The notes beneath the pieces were generated by a model. That model ran no database searches. It saw only the letters and a list, made by a program, of their open reading frames with translations, and was not told where the DNA came from. 64,000 nucleotides of DNA from Siphonodentalium dalli (lineage: Eukaryota > Mollusca > Scaphopoda > Gadilida > Siphonodentaliidae). The position numbers were made by a program, and so were the translations under genes. The first letter of the stretch is position 1. Every line of letters begins with the position of its first letter. Where the stretch lies: positions 193,216,052 to 193,280,051 of the forward strand of contig CP136067.1 in the NCBI GenBank assembly GCA_032622095.1, read 5' to 3'. Shown piece after piece: positions 58,440-59,583 of this stretch.

Positions 58440-59080
58440 CTTGAATATAGTTTCTTGTATTCATCTTTTCCATACACTCAGTACGACACCTGTCACCATC
58501 GATGAACGTCAATAATATAGGCCTACTGGCCAGTTATTAATTGAACACAAGAAACAAGACACAGTGTAACATAAATCATCTTTATTTTTCTCAAATACTG
58601 GTATATAAACCCGTTTTGGAGGGGTTATGGTTAGGGCTAGGGAGGGGTTGGTCTTATACCCGGAAAACTTACTTCTTGTGAAAATACTGGGGTGGTCTTA
58701 TGCCCGAAAGTGGGCTTATACCCACGAGAATACGGTATATCCTGAAAATCCCTCCTAATGAATAATAGACCATTCCAATGTATACTTTTATAACTGATGG
58801 GAGAATCCATTTAGCCAAAACAGGGTTAAAAAGAAGAGTTCTCACCTTTAACATCAGATGACGGCATAGTTACAACTAGGATACTGCCGGAGTGGGTTGC
58901 GTATGTGAACATAGCTTCCTCGTCATATGTCAAGTAAGATGCAGCGTCATGAAGCTGGGTCGTCATGGCACCAGTTGGGTTTAGGACGTGAAAATTGGAG
59001 GCTTCCGCTGCACTCGACAATGACGCATCATGAAAAACAGAATGCATATGAGCAGATCTTGAAGACGTTGACCAGCCATG
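1135..59080 (-). CDS. NUP160: NUP160 nucleoporin gene, partial (16 exons seen)
   Basis: Nup160 is a scaffold protein of the Y (Nup107-160) complex, which coats the nuclear and cytoplasmic faces of the nuclear pore. It has an N-terminal beta-propeller followed by an alpha-helical region. The minus-strand exons listed separately match the vertebrate protein in order. Landmarks are SSVMQKLW, CRDHKARMW, HLWSLW, DPRDFYLKKIFHPGRF and WNQFYSCC, which correspond to human segments such as SSVMQRLL, CQDHKLRMW and DPREMYLQSLFTPGQF. Every junction from the first exon found to exon 15 uses GT-AG and keeps the reading phase. About 667 residues are covered, against about 1,436 in human. N-terminal exons lie beyond or unseen above 59080, and the C-terminal half lies left of position 1. 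The homology comes from recalled family sequence, not a database search. Exon numbers are local to this window. Confidence 0.93.
1340..1948. other. Intron, nothing recognised
   Basis: AT-rich sequence between exon 16 and the palindromic element. A 66-codon minus-strand open frame at 1597-1797 has no splice context or family resemblance that I can support. Confidence 0.4.
1949..2359. mobile_element. Palindromic MITE flanked by TTAA
   Basis: The left arm (GGGGGAGGTCAAGTGAAC...) reappears inverted at the right end (GTTACTTGACGTCCCTC). Both ends abut TTAA (1949-1952 and 2356-2359). Arms of roughly 140-150 bp are complementary, for example 'aggtatttatttggcgggcccgc' against 'gcgg-acccgccagataaataaatacct', with a ~60-bp centre. 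This makes a long foldback. TTAA duplication suggests a piggyBac-type mechanism, which is inference. Confidence 0.75.
2487..2606 (+). mobile_element. Truncated TTAA MITE, family Q
   Basis: It begins TTAACCCTTTCATGA-ATGGAGCTG and contains one hairpin around the core 'ctcccatagggagcctcgcatatataag'. It then stops without a right end. It matches the complete family Q element at 10882-11144. Confidence 0.7.
2655..3015. mobile_element. Foldback repeat, 'ggtactcaa' MITE family (partial)
   Basis: The sequence 'catttaaaggtactcaatcgaatcag...ggcttcgggggtaaaaa' is the left end of a family also present at 59095-59583 and partly at 52780-53185. It is followed by an inverted repeat: 'ctcgagatgtggcccagaaa...gatggataactctaaaatcaa' against 'ttgattttagagttattcatcttcatc...gagccacatctcgag'. 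No coding potential is visible. Confidence 0.6.
3540..3990. repeat. 'ggccataactc'-type repeat block
   Basis: It contains 'caacaaagggccataatgag', 'taccaaatttcat', 'gggataactcttgaacgg' and a 'gatggatgactagacggattgatggacg' tail. Two diverged units of about 180 bp are seen (3660-3730 and 3840-3910 share 'tcttttgaaagccctc'). This family is dispersed throughout the window. Confidence 0.7.
4426..4464 (-). CDS. NUP160: NUP160 exon 15 (probable; low end uncertain)
   Basis: A 'tattttgcag' acceptor at 4465-4467 opens SGVSLEVLEMTKN in phase 0, as exon 14 requires. The segment resembles human LQHLSVLELTDSG. The open frame runs on to 4329, so the donor is uncertain. The site used here, AAAAAT|gtattc, is weak. 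A decayed copy of this acceptor-exon segment lies upstream at 4505-4550. About 45-50 conserved residues expected between exons 14 and 15 are absent. Confidence 0.55.
4505..4550 (-). pseudogene. Decayed copy of NUP160 exon 15 start
   Basis: The + strand 'agtcatcttaagaacctacagcgatactccactcc' repeats 4434-4464 with changes. In minus reading the acceptor 'tttgcag' has become 'tttgtgg', so no AG remains. The Glu codon corresponding to SLEVLEM has become TAG. It therefore cannot be used as an exon. Confidence 0.7.
5010..5170 (-). CDS. NUP160: NUP160 exon 14
   Basis: The exon is 161 nt. The acceptor is 'ttttgcatcaag' and the donor is GACCAG|gttagtg. Two bases complete Ala with exon 13, then 53 codons ending in phase 0. 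The protein includes DANLLISCQRLFSSQIGSKL and SASRLSASRDLLLLLMAILK. It aligns with human VHKIASTRFLICRDLLILQQLLMRLGD. The conserved residues that follow in human (QLFQAQQDLLHRTAPLL and onward) were not found next to it. Confidence 0.9.
5275..5860. repeat. Tandem ~180-bp repeat, about three diverged units
   Basis: The phrases 'gatgagggatgt(a/g)tggtctgtagggt', 'tggctg..ggcagc..tgtttt' and 'ggcacccatct' recur near 5350, 5640 and 5825, with a shorter variant at 5505. It lies in the intron between exons 13 and 14 (5171-6593). No coding frame. Confidence 0.65.
6025..6573. mobile_element. Family Q TTAA MITE with amplified hairpins
   Basis: The left end is 'aacctattcatgaagggaggtgcactggtgcagcatta' (terminal bases mutated). 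The right end is AGCTCCAGTCATGGAAGGG|TTAA at 6570-6573. Between them a ~96-bp unit, 'ggtcaaggtaaatattgtta' plus one hairpin, is repeated four times (near 6149, 6243, 6338, 6434). This gives five hairpins of the 'attctcttatatatgcgag' type where the 263-bp relative at 10882 has two. Confidence 0.8.
6594..6739 (-). CDS. NUP160: NUP160 exon 13
   Basis: The exon is 146 nt. The acceptor is 'attttacag' and the donor is CAACAG|gtaaaa. The first base completes Ser, then 48 codons and one base. The protein includes SDMLTPRAESICNCLQETKD, AAIEKVIEILDLTRNVEEEN and LMEDST. It aligns with human VENVMEDICSKLQEIRNPIHAIGLLIREMD. The acceptor and first bases of this exon are duplicated upstream (6822, plus weaker copies), and a TTAA MITE ends 20 bp beyond the donor. 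Confidence 0.9.
6727..6960. repeat. Tandem copies of exon 13 acceptor region
   Basis: The motif 'cagcatatcagagctgtaaaatatacaacct' spans the true exon 13 acceptor (6727). It is repeated nearly exactly at 6822 and more weakly at 6914, a spacing of 92-95 bp. A further relic 'cagcatatatgagctgcaag' lies at 7456. In minus reading the 6822 copy carries an intact 'attttacag|CTCTGATATGCTG' acceptor. An exon starting there meets a TGA after 18 codons. Confidence 0.85.
7030..7390. repeat. 'ggccataactc'-type repeat block
   Basis: It has 'tcaaagggccataactctgatgaaaatg', 'ataccaaaattctttgaaat' and a 'gacagacagatggatgg' tail. The spurious minus-strand frame here (SSELWPFD) comes only from the repeat. Confidence 0.65.
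7755..7773 (+). repeat. Poly-G run, about 18 G
   Basis: An uninterrupted G run follows 'ctcgagct' and precedes 'ttataagttataag'. Confidence 0.8.
8043..8330. repeat. Five 58-bp units spanning exon 12 donor
   Basis: Units start at 8043, 8101, 8159, 8217 and 8275. The last is the genuine 3' end of exon 12 with its donor. Each unit, in minus reading, has 'cattttacag' followed 22-24 bases later by '(c/t)aag|gttaga'. Copy 8101 has lost the GT ('caatattag'). Units differ at only a few positions, so the expansion is recent or homogenised. Confidence 0.9.
8287..8452 (-). CDS. NUP160: NUP160 exon 12
   Basis: The exon is 166 nt. The acceptor is 'tgtttccttcag' and the donor is TCCAAG|gttaga. Two bases complete Asp, then 54 codons and two bases. 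The protein includes MLKRDIQKIFGCLHMIRTEI and KFLLLHEEDPQEALNHF, aligning with human DIARDVICLIKCLRLIEES and LQSPEKAAEQIL. Its last 44 bases with the donor are the first unit of a 58-bp, five-copy tandem array. The proximal donor is the only one compatible with exon 13; any distal one meets a stop within five codons. Confidence 0.92.
8870..9170. repeat. Diverged 'ggccataactc'-family block
   Basis: It contains 'gaaagctatcctgacaaaccatatattattgagatccgataaatcac' and a 'cacagatggatggacagacatatggac' tail. It is only loosely like the other blocks. Confidence 0.45.
9522..9627 (-). CDS. NUP160: NUP160 exon 11
   Basis: The exon is 106 nt, with acceptor 'attcttcacag' and donor GAAG|gtatgg. It holds 35 codons plus one base. 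The protein is GCVSFLRPCDVVEGHYLQP then TFEIDIHDSDIELEEE, aligning with human GYLSFLIPSSLVDHLYLLP and the acidic ENLLTEDETTISDD stretch. A 3 x 109-bp tandem repeat begins 13 bp upstream of its acceptor. Confidence 0.9.
9640..9966 (+). repeat. Tandem repeat, 3 x 109 bp
   Basis: 'aatatatttcatcaagatgacg' recurs at 9641, 9750 and 9859, exactly 109 bp apart, and the copies are virtually identical. The unit contains 'tatcctgcatttcaggtagatc'. It begins about 13 bp from the acceptor of exon 11. The open frame that runs through it is an artefact of the repeat. Confidence 0.9.
10119..10517 (-). mobile_element. Family P TTAA MITE (piggyBac-like ends)
   Basis: TTAA flanks both ends. Inverted termini are CCCTTTACCCAACAGAA and its complement TTTTGTTGGGTAAAGGG. 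Inside are two hairpins, each with perfect 26-nt arms (ccaatgcattctcttatatatgcgag in some copies) around 'tcgaccataggtcgc'-type loops. They are separated by an AT-rich spacer of ~100 bp. There are no coding regions. Copies at 24193, 44878 and 54557 lie in the opposite orientation. Confidence 0.88.
10882..11144 (+). mobile_element. Family Q TTAA MITE, complete reference copy
   Basis: TTAACCATTTCATGACTGGAGCT at the left and AGCTCCAGTCATGGAAGGGTTAA at the right are inverted repeats with TTAA duplicated. Two hairpins lie inside. The flanks joined across it ('cacactctgc' + TTAA + 'ctcgaaacctagcc') match an uninterrupted repeat copy at 60810-60836 ('cacactcggctcaacttggaacctagcc'), which acts as an empty site. 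Confidence 0.88.
11283..11348 (-). CDS. NUP160: NUP160 exon 10
   Basis: The exon is 66 nt and 22 codons, phase 0-0. The acceptor is 'aaacttttag' and the donor is AAAAAG|gtaggc. The protein is VNSKLKGLFADNSTGLVGLI then KK, aligning with human ALSHPLALHLNPHTNMVCLLKK. A TTAA MITE ends 138 bp away on the downstream side. Confidence 0.87.
11941..12460. mobile_element. Element with GGCCAAAAAAAA inverted ends, ~520 bp
   Basis: The left end 'ggccaaaaaaaagaaaaggttttggttctcaggc' is inverted at the right end ('gcccgagaaccaaaactctttttttgtttggcc'). An internal 'gggccgcattaggcctttttattgcaatgcc' recurs at 16590-16622. Related ends occur at 12655, 43915/45907 and 60844. Target duplication is not clear, so the superfamily is unassigned. 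Confidence 0.7.
12655..13840. repeat. Array of 'ccctggcttcgcaactatttgacc' units
   Basis: Starts with a half copy of the GGCCAAAA end. It is followed by diverged ~150-170-bp units carrying 'agttatggccctggc', 'tgaacaaatctgaa', 'caccaaatatgaacccat' and 'ggttc(t/c)gag'. There are two 'gacggatggacggac' tails (13298-13331 and 13760-13800) and 'gagtgatgactatagctccaccggag' at 13329. Same family as 15720-16575. Confidence 0.7.
13930..15535. repeat. Diverged repeats with 'cagaat(g/t)aggtccc' / 'ggggacctcattctg'
   Basis: Units such as 'gaggtccccaaagggtgaattt...aaattcaccctctggggacctc' (about 13958-14040) are inverted repeats around 'atgctagc' or 'gctagcatcacc'. They recur near 14240-14340, 14485-14560, 14880-14990 and 15400-15510, with another at 36900-36990. 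Within it, 14604-14710 and 14725-14831 are a nearly perfect direct duplication of about 120 bp. No coding. Confidence 0.65.
15720..16575. repeat. 'ggccataactc' array with gacggacg tail
   Basis: It begins 'aagggccataactctgtt' and moves into 'gttatggccctgg' units near 16050, 16195 and 16345. It ends in a 'gacggacggacagacggacag' microsatellite (16489-16533) plus 'gagtgatgactatagctccaccgg'. The same tail-plus-phrase order is seen at 13298-13355, suggesting one composite unit. Confidence 0.7.
16590..17110. other. Intron, fragment of GGCCAAAA element then unique sequence
   Basis: 16587-16640 repeats the interior of the element at 11941. 'aaaaaataaaaaataaaacccatgctgcctcatg' also parallels 12375-12410. 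The rest up to exon 9 is not recognised. Confidence 0.5.
17268..17372 (-). CDS. NUP160: NUP160 exon 9
   Basis: The exon is 105 nt and 35 codons, phase 0-0. The acceptor is 'gttttcag' and the donor is CAACAG|gtcagt. The segment DDYYNLLTAQWNQFYSCCNQ matches human EEFRNLQQEFWCKFYACCLQ, including the W..FY.CC signature. It lies at the propeller-helical border. Confidence 0.95.
17693..17852 (+). mobile_element. Truncated family Q MITE
   Basis: TTAACCCTTTCATGATGGGAGCTGCGCTGG is followed by one complete hairpin and the start of the second ('ggccaatgtattt'). It then breaks off into 'ttagtgcacc'. Confidence 0.75.
18118..18213 (-). CDS. NUP160: NUP160 exon 8
   Basis: The exon is 96 nt and 32 codons, phase 0 at both ends. 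The acceptor is 'ttgtactccag' and the donor is GACGAG|gtgagg. The protein is VYTRSMDNTFMTETNLHLDA then LREAVSRAVEDE, aligning with human CRGTERNLDLSWSELKKEVTLAVENE. A Helitron end lies 118 bp upstream in transcript terms. Confidence 0.9.
18331..18722 (+). mobile_element. Short non-autonomous Helitron
   Basis: It starts TCTATTATATATTTTGG after an A and ends 'cccggaagaagttgggcacatcagCTAG' before a T. That is the Helitron rule (5' TC, 3' CTRR, insertion between A and T). A short 3' hairpin (cccgg...gggc) lies about 10 bases before the end. Inside, a ~120-bp segment with 'aggcctactttgatcc(t/c)gggaacaatatggg' is directly duplicated. There is no Rep/helicase frame. Confidence 0.8.
18785..19150 (-). 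repeat. Repeat Y, left inverted copy
   Basis: 18976-19146, read on the minus strand, matches 23107-23279 over about 170 bp. 18810-18935 on the minus strand matches 19240-19319 plus 20395-20432. The two halves are in different order in the right-hand copies. A 75-codon minus-strand open frame (18795-19022) has no recognised family. Confidence 0.7.
19320..20394. mobile_element. Non-autonomous hAT-like element, 1,075 bp
   Basis: Inverted ends are CAGAGCTGTTAAGTT and AACTTAACAGGTCTG (one mismatch). They are flanked by the 8-bp duplication ATAGCTAC (19312-19319 and 20395-20402). It interrupts a copy of repeat Y, and joining the flanks restores 'tgtatagctaccacaactcg'. The same uninterrupted sequence is at 18845-18870 on the other strand, a clear empty site. 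It contains diverged internal duplications ('cacaagtgtgca...tgaggcctcattgatgaacat' twice) and no transposase. Confidence 0.92.
20436..23106 (-). mobile_element. Truncated DIRS-like element (copy C)
   Basis: The low end carries the ~200-bp terminal repeat shared with 28749-28945 ('cactgaactatatgga...cagtcacgcatgcgcagtccc'). It is followed by the junction-like region 20620-20790 and internal sequence parallel to 29100-31430, up to 'gggtcgtcatcgaa'. It stops there and joins repeat Y. The outermost bases are 'ccgccaaaggaagcc', the form found at the opposite end of the full element. Minus-strand frames (for example 20781-21071) resemble those of the copy at 29241-29447. No reverse transcriptase or recombinase was seen. 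Confidence 0.68.
23107..23290 (+). repeat. Repeat Y, right inverted copy
   Basis: 'gtatattatgtcaatgatatgcttcggtgatacc...acacaacttgcatcatattc' is the reverse complement of 18976-19146 with few changes. It begins exactly where the truncated DIRS-like copy stops. Confidence 0.8.
23692..23870. repeat. Tandem copies of exon 7 donor end (65-bp period)
   Basis: The 3' end of exon 7 with its GTAAGT donor (23805-23870) is repeated at about 23740-23804 and again, partly, at 23692-23739. The middle copy keeps ACTCAAT|GTAAGTCAGAC exactly. The outer copy has lost the donor region. Because the period is 65, using the distal donor shifts frame, and exon 8 would then hit TGA. Confidence 0.9.
23805..23952 (-). 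CDS. NUP160: NUP160 exon 7
   Basis: The exon is 148 nt. The acceptor is 'tactttcag', and the first G completes an Arg codon with exon 6. It continues for 49 codons to CTCAAT|gtaagt. The protein includes SHKMKEVLLESVE and NHDPRDFYLKKIFHPGRFS, then ISKALN. It aligns with human DDQDPREMYLQSLFTPGQFTNEALCKAL. The last ~50 bases and the donor are repeated twice downstream (see 23692-23870), so a second consensus donor sits 65 bp away. The proximal donor is chosen because only it keeps frame with exon 8. Confidence 0.93.
24193..24626 (+). mobile_element. Family P TTAA MITE
   Basis: TTAA-CCCTTTACCCAACAAAA at the left and TTCTGTTGGGTAAAGGG-TTAA at the right. Two perfect 26-nt-arm hairpins lie at about 24350-24415 and 24532-24597. 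It is nearly collinear with 54557-54957, with a slightly longer AT spacer. Confidence 0.88.
24835..25268 (+). repeat. 22-bp minisatellite, ~19 copies
   Basis: The unit is 'ctacatgtctggtgtggaaatg'. Because 22 is not divisible by three and the unit has no stop in any forward frame, all three forward frames are open (84-170 codons). They give repetitive MLHVWCGNATCLVWKCYMSG-like strings that are not a protein. The array is bracketed by related sequences 'tctcaacactgttttacacaacgtgctcgacaaaggtcg' (24797) and 'tctcaaagctgttttatatgacgtgctcgacaaaggtcg' (25266). Confidence 0.93.
25690..25945 (+). repeat. Repeat Z, first part
   Basis: 'ctcttcacgaatccactaattgaaggtacacg...gtcaatggtttttaagataattgcc' is present in inverted form at 35545-35800. 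A tail portion recurs at 27458-27525. It produces matching 80-98-codon frames on opposite strands, which I treat as repeat frames rather than genes. Confidence 0.75.
26560..27240 (+). repeat. 'ggccataactc' array, ~150-bp period, four units
   Basis: 'agggccataactccg' occurs at 26881 and 27031, exactly 150 bp apart, with diverged units 150 bp further left at 26731 and 26580. Each unit continues 'gatcaaacccatattcgaactcgatctgtatttt...accaaatttggttcc...gtttgagtta'. A 'gacggacggacagacagacagacgg' tail closes the array (27174-27217). Confidence 0.85.
27285..27525 (+). repeat. Repeat Z, second part plus duplicated tail
   Basis: 27290-27460 is the reverse complement of 35365-35540 ('aagggcccaattttggggttcagcac...gaccctga'). 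27458-27525 repeats the end of 25690-25945. On the right-hand copy the two parts are joined, so the order here is broken and rearranged. Confidence 0.7.
27526..28721. other. Intron, nothing recognised
   Basis: About 1.2 kb of AT-rich sequence with no long frame, splice-flanked exon or repeat family that I can name. Confidence 0.4.
31203..31845 (-). pseudogene. Possible gag-like remnant in DIRS-like copy A
   Basis: Two overlapping minus frames contain MASTHRSAWTGHSAWSGPP, a glycine/proline stretch ending GPMAPPPSGYQKK, and an acidic/serine stretch SEAFDDDPSAHNTSDCGSFR. In position (first frame after the left terminal repeat, proline-rich) this parallels the short frame at 51340-51480 in the second element. 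The function is inferred from position only. The frame is broken and no zinc knuckle is seen. Confidence 0.35.
31684..31697 (+). repeat. Poly-C run, 13-14 C
   Basis: 'ggtgagcccccc...aaatgcagg' inside DIRS-like copy A. It supplies the Gly run in the minus-strand frame. Confidence 0.7.
32395..32730. repeat. Cluster of 'taccgcggta' palindromes
   Basis: CCGCGG occurs at about 32478, 32499, 32575 and 32692 (and 32051), mostly inside ACCGCGGT. Many 'taccg' and 'ccggtat' half motifs lie between ('ataccgctaccgtttattaccggtatcaccgcgg'). It lies inside DIRS-like copy A, between the left terminal repeat and the gag-like remnant. No frame. Confidence 0.65.
32853..33557. repeat. Direct tandem duplication, ~368 bp
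   Basis: 'tgacattgataaaccaagat' starts both 32853 and 33221. The copies run in parallel ('agatagcgtcagtagcgatgg', 'gagaatcacgtggca', 'gcgcctcgtaaggccttgaaatgg') with moderate divergence. It is part of the DIRS-like copy A interior. Confidence 0.85.
34000..35364. other. Intron, nothing recognised
   Basis: AT-rich sequence with only short local duplications ('atttttggagtggcacatatacatac' near 34495 and 'catccacaaatctacaaaatctacaa' near 34630). No exon was identified. Confidence 0.4.
35365..35830 (-). repeat. Repeat Z, intact inverted copy
   Basis: Read on the minus strand this joins the sequence of 25640-25945 to that of 27290-27460 without interruption. It is therefore the more complete copy. 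Confidence 0.75.
36748..36845 (-). CDS. NUP160: NUP160 exon 6
   Basis: The exon is 98 nt, with acceptor 'gtttattgcag' and donor ATCCAG|gtaagtg. It has 32 codons and ends with two spare bases. The protein EDLADFCCTEEHLWSLWTNS matches human ETLIDFALTSTDIWALWHDA, including the paired Trp residues. The remainder is AGDSVARVANLS. The downstream intron is 12.8 kb and holds one DIRS-like element and several smaller repeats. Confidence 0.93.
36895..37400. repeat. Fragments of two repeat families
   Basis: 36890-37010 carries the 'gaggtccacagagggtgaaatt...ccaccatctggagaccac' repeat. 37171-37220 is half a family P hairpin ('accataggtcgcctcgcatatataagagaatgcattggcc') with its AT spacer. Confidence 0.65.
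37560..37965 (-). repeat. 'ggccataactc'-type block with 21-bp triplet repeat
   Basis: 'gcaaaatatacccatggta' is repeated three times at 37587-37642. Two units of the dispersed family follow ('aaaattggtgggcggaaccc' and 'aaaattggcaggcggaacat'). Confidence 0.7.
38012..38086 (-). CDS. NUP160: NUP160 exon 5
   Basis: The exon is 75 nt and 25 codons, phase 0 at both ends. The acceptor is 'ttttctacag' and the donor is CCACCG|gtaagt. The protein is FIILEPMCNDGRFEMRHLST then IRGPP, aligning with human FCIFQLVSTESNRYSLDHISSLF. As a phase 0-0 exon it could be skipped without a frameshift. Confidence 0.9.
38614..40816 (+). repeat. 2.2-kb minisatellite, 50/35/25-bp blocks in order
   Basis: All units share 'agtatttatata(c/t)ggcaggtcata'. 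From 38614 to 38890 the unit is 50 bp (with 'catatgatttgccat'). From 38891 to about 39840 it is 35 bp (that 15-mer missing, ~27 copies). From 39841 to 40816 it is 25 bp ('gaagaatggg' also missing, ~39 copies). The array closes with 'catacatatgatt', a remnant of the 50-bp form. The 25-bp block is open in all three forward frames (332-351 codons, period 25 residues such as YLYTAGHTVFIYGRSYSIYI). This is an artefact, not a gene. Confidence 0.95.
41063..41151 (-). CDS. NUP160: NUP160 exon 4
   Basis: The exon is 89 nt, with acceptor 'attcacgcag' and donor AATCAG|gtaagg. Two bases complete Thr, and 29 codons follow, including GGHTVKSIINPTSSSYQVCV and NFHYHNQ. It corresponds to human GTGHKLRLAYSPTMGLYLGIYMH in the propeller. 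It ends in phase 0. The 2.2-kb minisatellite lies in the next intron, 247 bp away. Confidence 0.9.
41330..41690 (+). repeat. 'ggccataactc' array, two units plus duplications
   Basis: 'attctaagtcgaaaaagggccataactct' (41339) and 'attccaagtcgaaaaagggccacaactct' (41498) are about 160 bp apart. A ~30-bp motif 'tgataaactcac(c/t)tatgaaatttgctttt' follows three times (41578-41668). Confidence 0.8.
41700..43914. other. Intron, nothing recognised
   Basis: About 2.2 kb of AT-rich sequence. A 123-codon minus frame (43295-43666) and an 82-codon plus frame (42485-42733) show no family resemblance or splice context. Confidence 0.4.
43915..45907. mobile_element. ~2-kb element with GGCCAAAAAAAA inverted ends
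   Basis: The left 'ggccaaaaaaaaaagggatttgtttcacgggc' is inverted at the right as 'gcccgtgaaacaaaactcttttttttttt-ggcc'. It contains a family P MITE (44878-45277), so it is older than that insertion. The 92-codon plus frame at 44112-44390 is unassigned. Confidence 0.65.
44878..45277 (+). mobile_element. Family P TTAA MITE
   Basis: TTAA-CCCTTTACCCAACAAAC ... GTTGGGTAAAGGG-TTAA, with two perfect hairpins. It is nested in the GGCCAAAA-ended element. Confidence 0.88.
46072..46144 (-). CDS. NUP160: NUP160 exon 3
   Basis: This short exon is 73 nt, with acceptor 'tcttttcag' and donor GGAA|gtatgt. It starts in phase 0 and carries 24 codons plus one base. The protein is KQECVIVCNLLDYTPEQR followed by SSQSVG. 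It aligns with human EQMCLMVADMLEYVPVKKDLRLTAG. The last base joins exon 4 to give a Thr codon, matching the AGTGH junction of the human protein. It is too short to appear in ordinary ORF lists. Confidence 0.9.
47095..47142 (+). repeat. TA-rich dinucleotide microsatellite
   Basis: 'atatatatatatacacatacatatatatatatatatatacacatgcac'. It is responsible for the MHVYIYIYICMCIYIY frame on the minus strand. Confidence 0.85.
47351..47379 (+). repeat. Poly-C run, ~29 C
   Basis: An uninterrupted C run between 'gtaacacaca' and 'gaaaagggag', inside DIRS-like copy B. It gives a poly-Gly stretch in minus-strand frames. Confidence 0.85.
47445..48690 (+). repeat. 68/64-bp minisatellite, ~19 copies
   Basis: The unit is 'agcagccgggtatataaaccaagggatggccgaatactgaataacgcccctaacgggctaaccc'. 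The first ~8 and last 2 units are 68 bp (joined by 'aggc'). The middle ~9 are 64 bp. The copies are almost identical, with rare changes (acatgct, ggctaaata, gccgagta). It lies within DIRS-like copy B. Confidence 0.93.
48984..50790 (-). other. DIRS-like copy B interior, broken minus-strand frames
   Basis: Minus frames at 48984-49349, 50307-50573 and 50536-50790 have protein-like composition (for example QVAGWSYPSNPLVAFGG and HILGTTVGGWRTQGQ). None is long, and none shows a reverse transcriptase YxDD-type motif or recombinase residues that I can identify. They may be eroded element proteins. A low-confidence call. Confidence 0.3.
51000..51480 (-). pseudogene. Possible gag-like start in DIRS-like copy B
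   Basis: A minus frame from about 51474 reads MGSQFTGLFPPYYKPPPPGA then WQTGYWPHSGQQLP. It is proline-rich and placed like the frame at 31579-31845 in copy A. Downstream there is a diverged direct duplication of about 170 bp ('ccgaactggcgat(t)ggg' near 51107 and 51260; 'gatctgatcccgat' near 51078 and 'gtactgatcccgat' near 51234). Confidence 0.35.
52375..53200. repeat. Intron with partial 'ggtactcaa' foldback family copy
   Basis: 'aaaagtactcaatccgatcagagggtcccc' (52785) and 'gattttagagttattcatcttcatccgcaatttt...gtttctaggccaca' (53020-53095) match parts of 2655-3015 and 59095-59583, with unrelated sequence between. Confidence 0.55.
53201..54290. other. Intron, nothing recognised
   Basis: No exon or repeat that I can name. 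A 77-codon plus frame at 53739-53972 is unassigned. Confidence 0.4.
54291..54344 (+). promoter_or_regulatory. Three YY1-like motifs, 22-bp spacing
   Basis: AAGATGGCGG starts at 54291, 54313 and 54335. The last two continue CGCCC, matching the AAGATGGCGGC core known for the zinc-finger factor YY1. Regular 22-bp spacing is about two helical turns. It sits in the intron between exons 2 and 3, 29 bp before a T-shaped hairpin. The motif is seen directly; binding is inference, and the triplet could be a small tandem repeat of transposon origin. Confidence 0.55.
54373..54441. other. 69-nt T-shaped (three-way) inverted repeat
   Basis: The outer stem is AAGGACGACC/GGTCGTCCTT (10 bp). It encloses two perfect hairpins: GCATATGTTGC-tgc-GCAACATATGC (11 bp) and CTGGGC-tgc-GCCCAG (6 bp). 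Both loops are 'tgc'. Only nine bases are unpaired outside the loops. It resembles in layout the A-B-B'-C-C'-A' folds seen at the ends of some DNA replicons, but could also be a transposon end or a structured RNA element. The origin is unknown. Confidence 0.8.
54493..55845. mobile_element. Possible hAT-like element with CAGGGTTTCC ends
   Basis: 'CAGGGTTTCCACT' at the left and 'AGCGGAAACCCTG' at the right are inverted repeats. Flanks are AT-rich (aatatata / atatatgt) without a clear 8-bp duplication. It contains a complete family P MITE. A 66-codon plus frame (55261-55461) is unassigned. Confidence 0.5.
54557..54957 (+). mobile_element. Family P TTAA MITE
   Basis: TTAA-CCCTTTACCCAACAAAG ... 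CTGTTGGGTAAAGGG-TTAA, with two perfect hairpins. Closest to the copies at 24193 and 44878. Confidence 0.9.
55850..56750. other. Intron, nothing recognised
   Basis: A short 'gaacggacggacgg' stretch near 55920 hints at the end of a 'ggccataactc' repeat. The remainder is AT-rich and unassigned. Confidence 0.4.
56752..56945 (-). CDS. NUP160: NUP160 exon 2
   Basis: The exon is 194 nt. The acceptor is 'ttttaatccag' and the donor is CCAAG|gtgag. The first two bases complete a Gly codon with exon 1, and 64 codons follow. The protein includes YELSQSSVMQKLWQG, VPVAMRG and IISICRDHKARMWSTK. This is the best-conserved propeller block of the family (human SSVMQRLLTGWMPTAIRG and FALCQDHKLRMWSYK), so it is the strongest single piece of evidence for the gene identity. 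The downstream intron is 10.6 kb and holds a DIRS-like element. Confidence 0.96.
57060..58300. repeat. Region with scattered 'tgcgggta' motifs
   Basis: 'tgcgggta' (mostly 'tgcgggtaac') occurs at about 57260, 57275, 57328, 57342, 57412 and 57477 with irregular spacing and otherwise unlike flanks. 'tcaggtgcggggaaatggctacttttcagtga' at 57070 repeats 55765-55795. Several open frames on both strands (57407-58140) have no family resemblance. Confidence 0.45.
58406..58437 (+). repeat. TTA trinucleotide microsatellite, ~10 copies
   Basis: A run of 'attattatt' between 'gtaaag' and 'aaccttg'. Confidence 0.9.
58846..59080 (-). CDS. NUP160: NUP160 exon 1 (local numbering)
   Basis: This 235-nt exon starts after a 'ttttcag' acceptor and ends at AAAG|gtgag. 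It enters in phase 0 and leaves one base. It encodes 78 residues, including HMHSVFHDAS, LTYDEEAMFTYATHSGSI and VVTMPSSDVK. These align with the propeller segment of human Nup160 that contains DGEALFALPCASGGIFVLKLP. An upstream exon ending in phase 0 is required. The conserved sequence expected there (ending like VHRLLLP) was not found between 59081 and 64000. Confidence 0.9.
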
Positions 59081-59094
59081 CTGAAAAATAAATT

Positions 59095-59583
59095 AAATGT
59101 ACTCAACCCGTAAAGAGGGTCCCCATCTCAACAGATTCCAACAACAACAATCCGATCAGAGGGTCCTATATTACTATTTCTTTGGCTTTGGGGGTAAAAA
59201 ATATTTGATTCGAGTCGAGGAACCCATCAAACAAAGCTCAGAGTCATTAGATATTGATTTTTGAAAATTCTTATGTTCTCGAGATGAGTACTTATAACTG
59301 CCGTCAATTTGGTAACATGCTCGAGATTTTACGCCAAAATTCTATTCAAACAGACAAGGATGGATAACTCTATAACAAGTGGGTAAAAATAACGAATTTT
59401 TTACTATCTTCTGGGCCAGAAAGAATTCCCGATAATGAAAAATAATAGATTTCTAAAATCGATATCTAACAAATCTGAGCTTTGATGGGTGACTTCCTCG
59501 ACTCGAATCAAATATTTTTGACCCCCGAAGCCATTGAAATAGTAATTGAGAGGAGTTTTATCGGGTTGAGTACCTTTAAATGT
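59095..59583. mobile_element. MITE, 'ggtactcaa' family, nearly complete
   Basis: The left part 'ggctttgggggtaaaaaatatttgattcgagtcgagg...aaagctcagagtcattagatattgattttt' is inverted at the right ('aaaatcgatatctaacaaatctgagctttgatggg...cctcgactcgaatcaaatatttttgacccccgaagcc'). The right end is 'ggttgagtacctttaaatg'. This gives arms of about 150 bp and a ~150-bp centre. Confidence 0.7.
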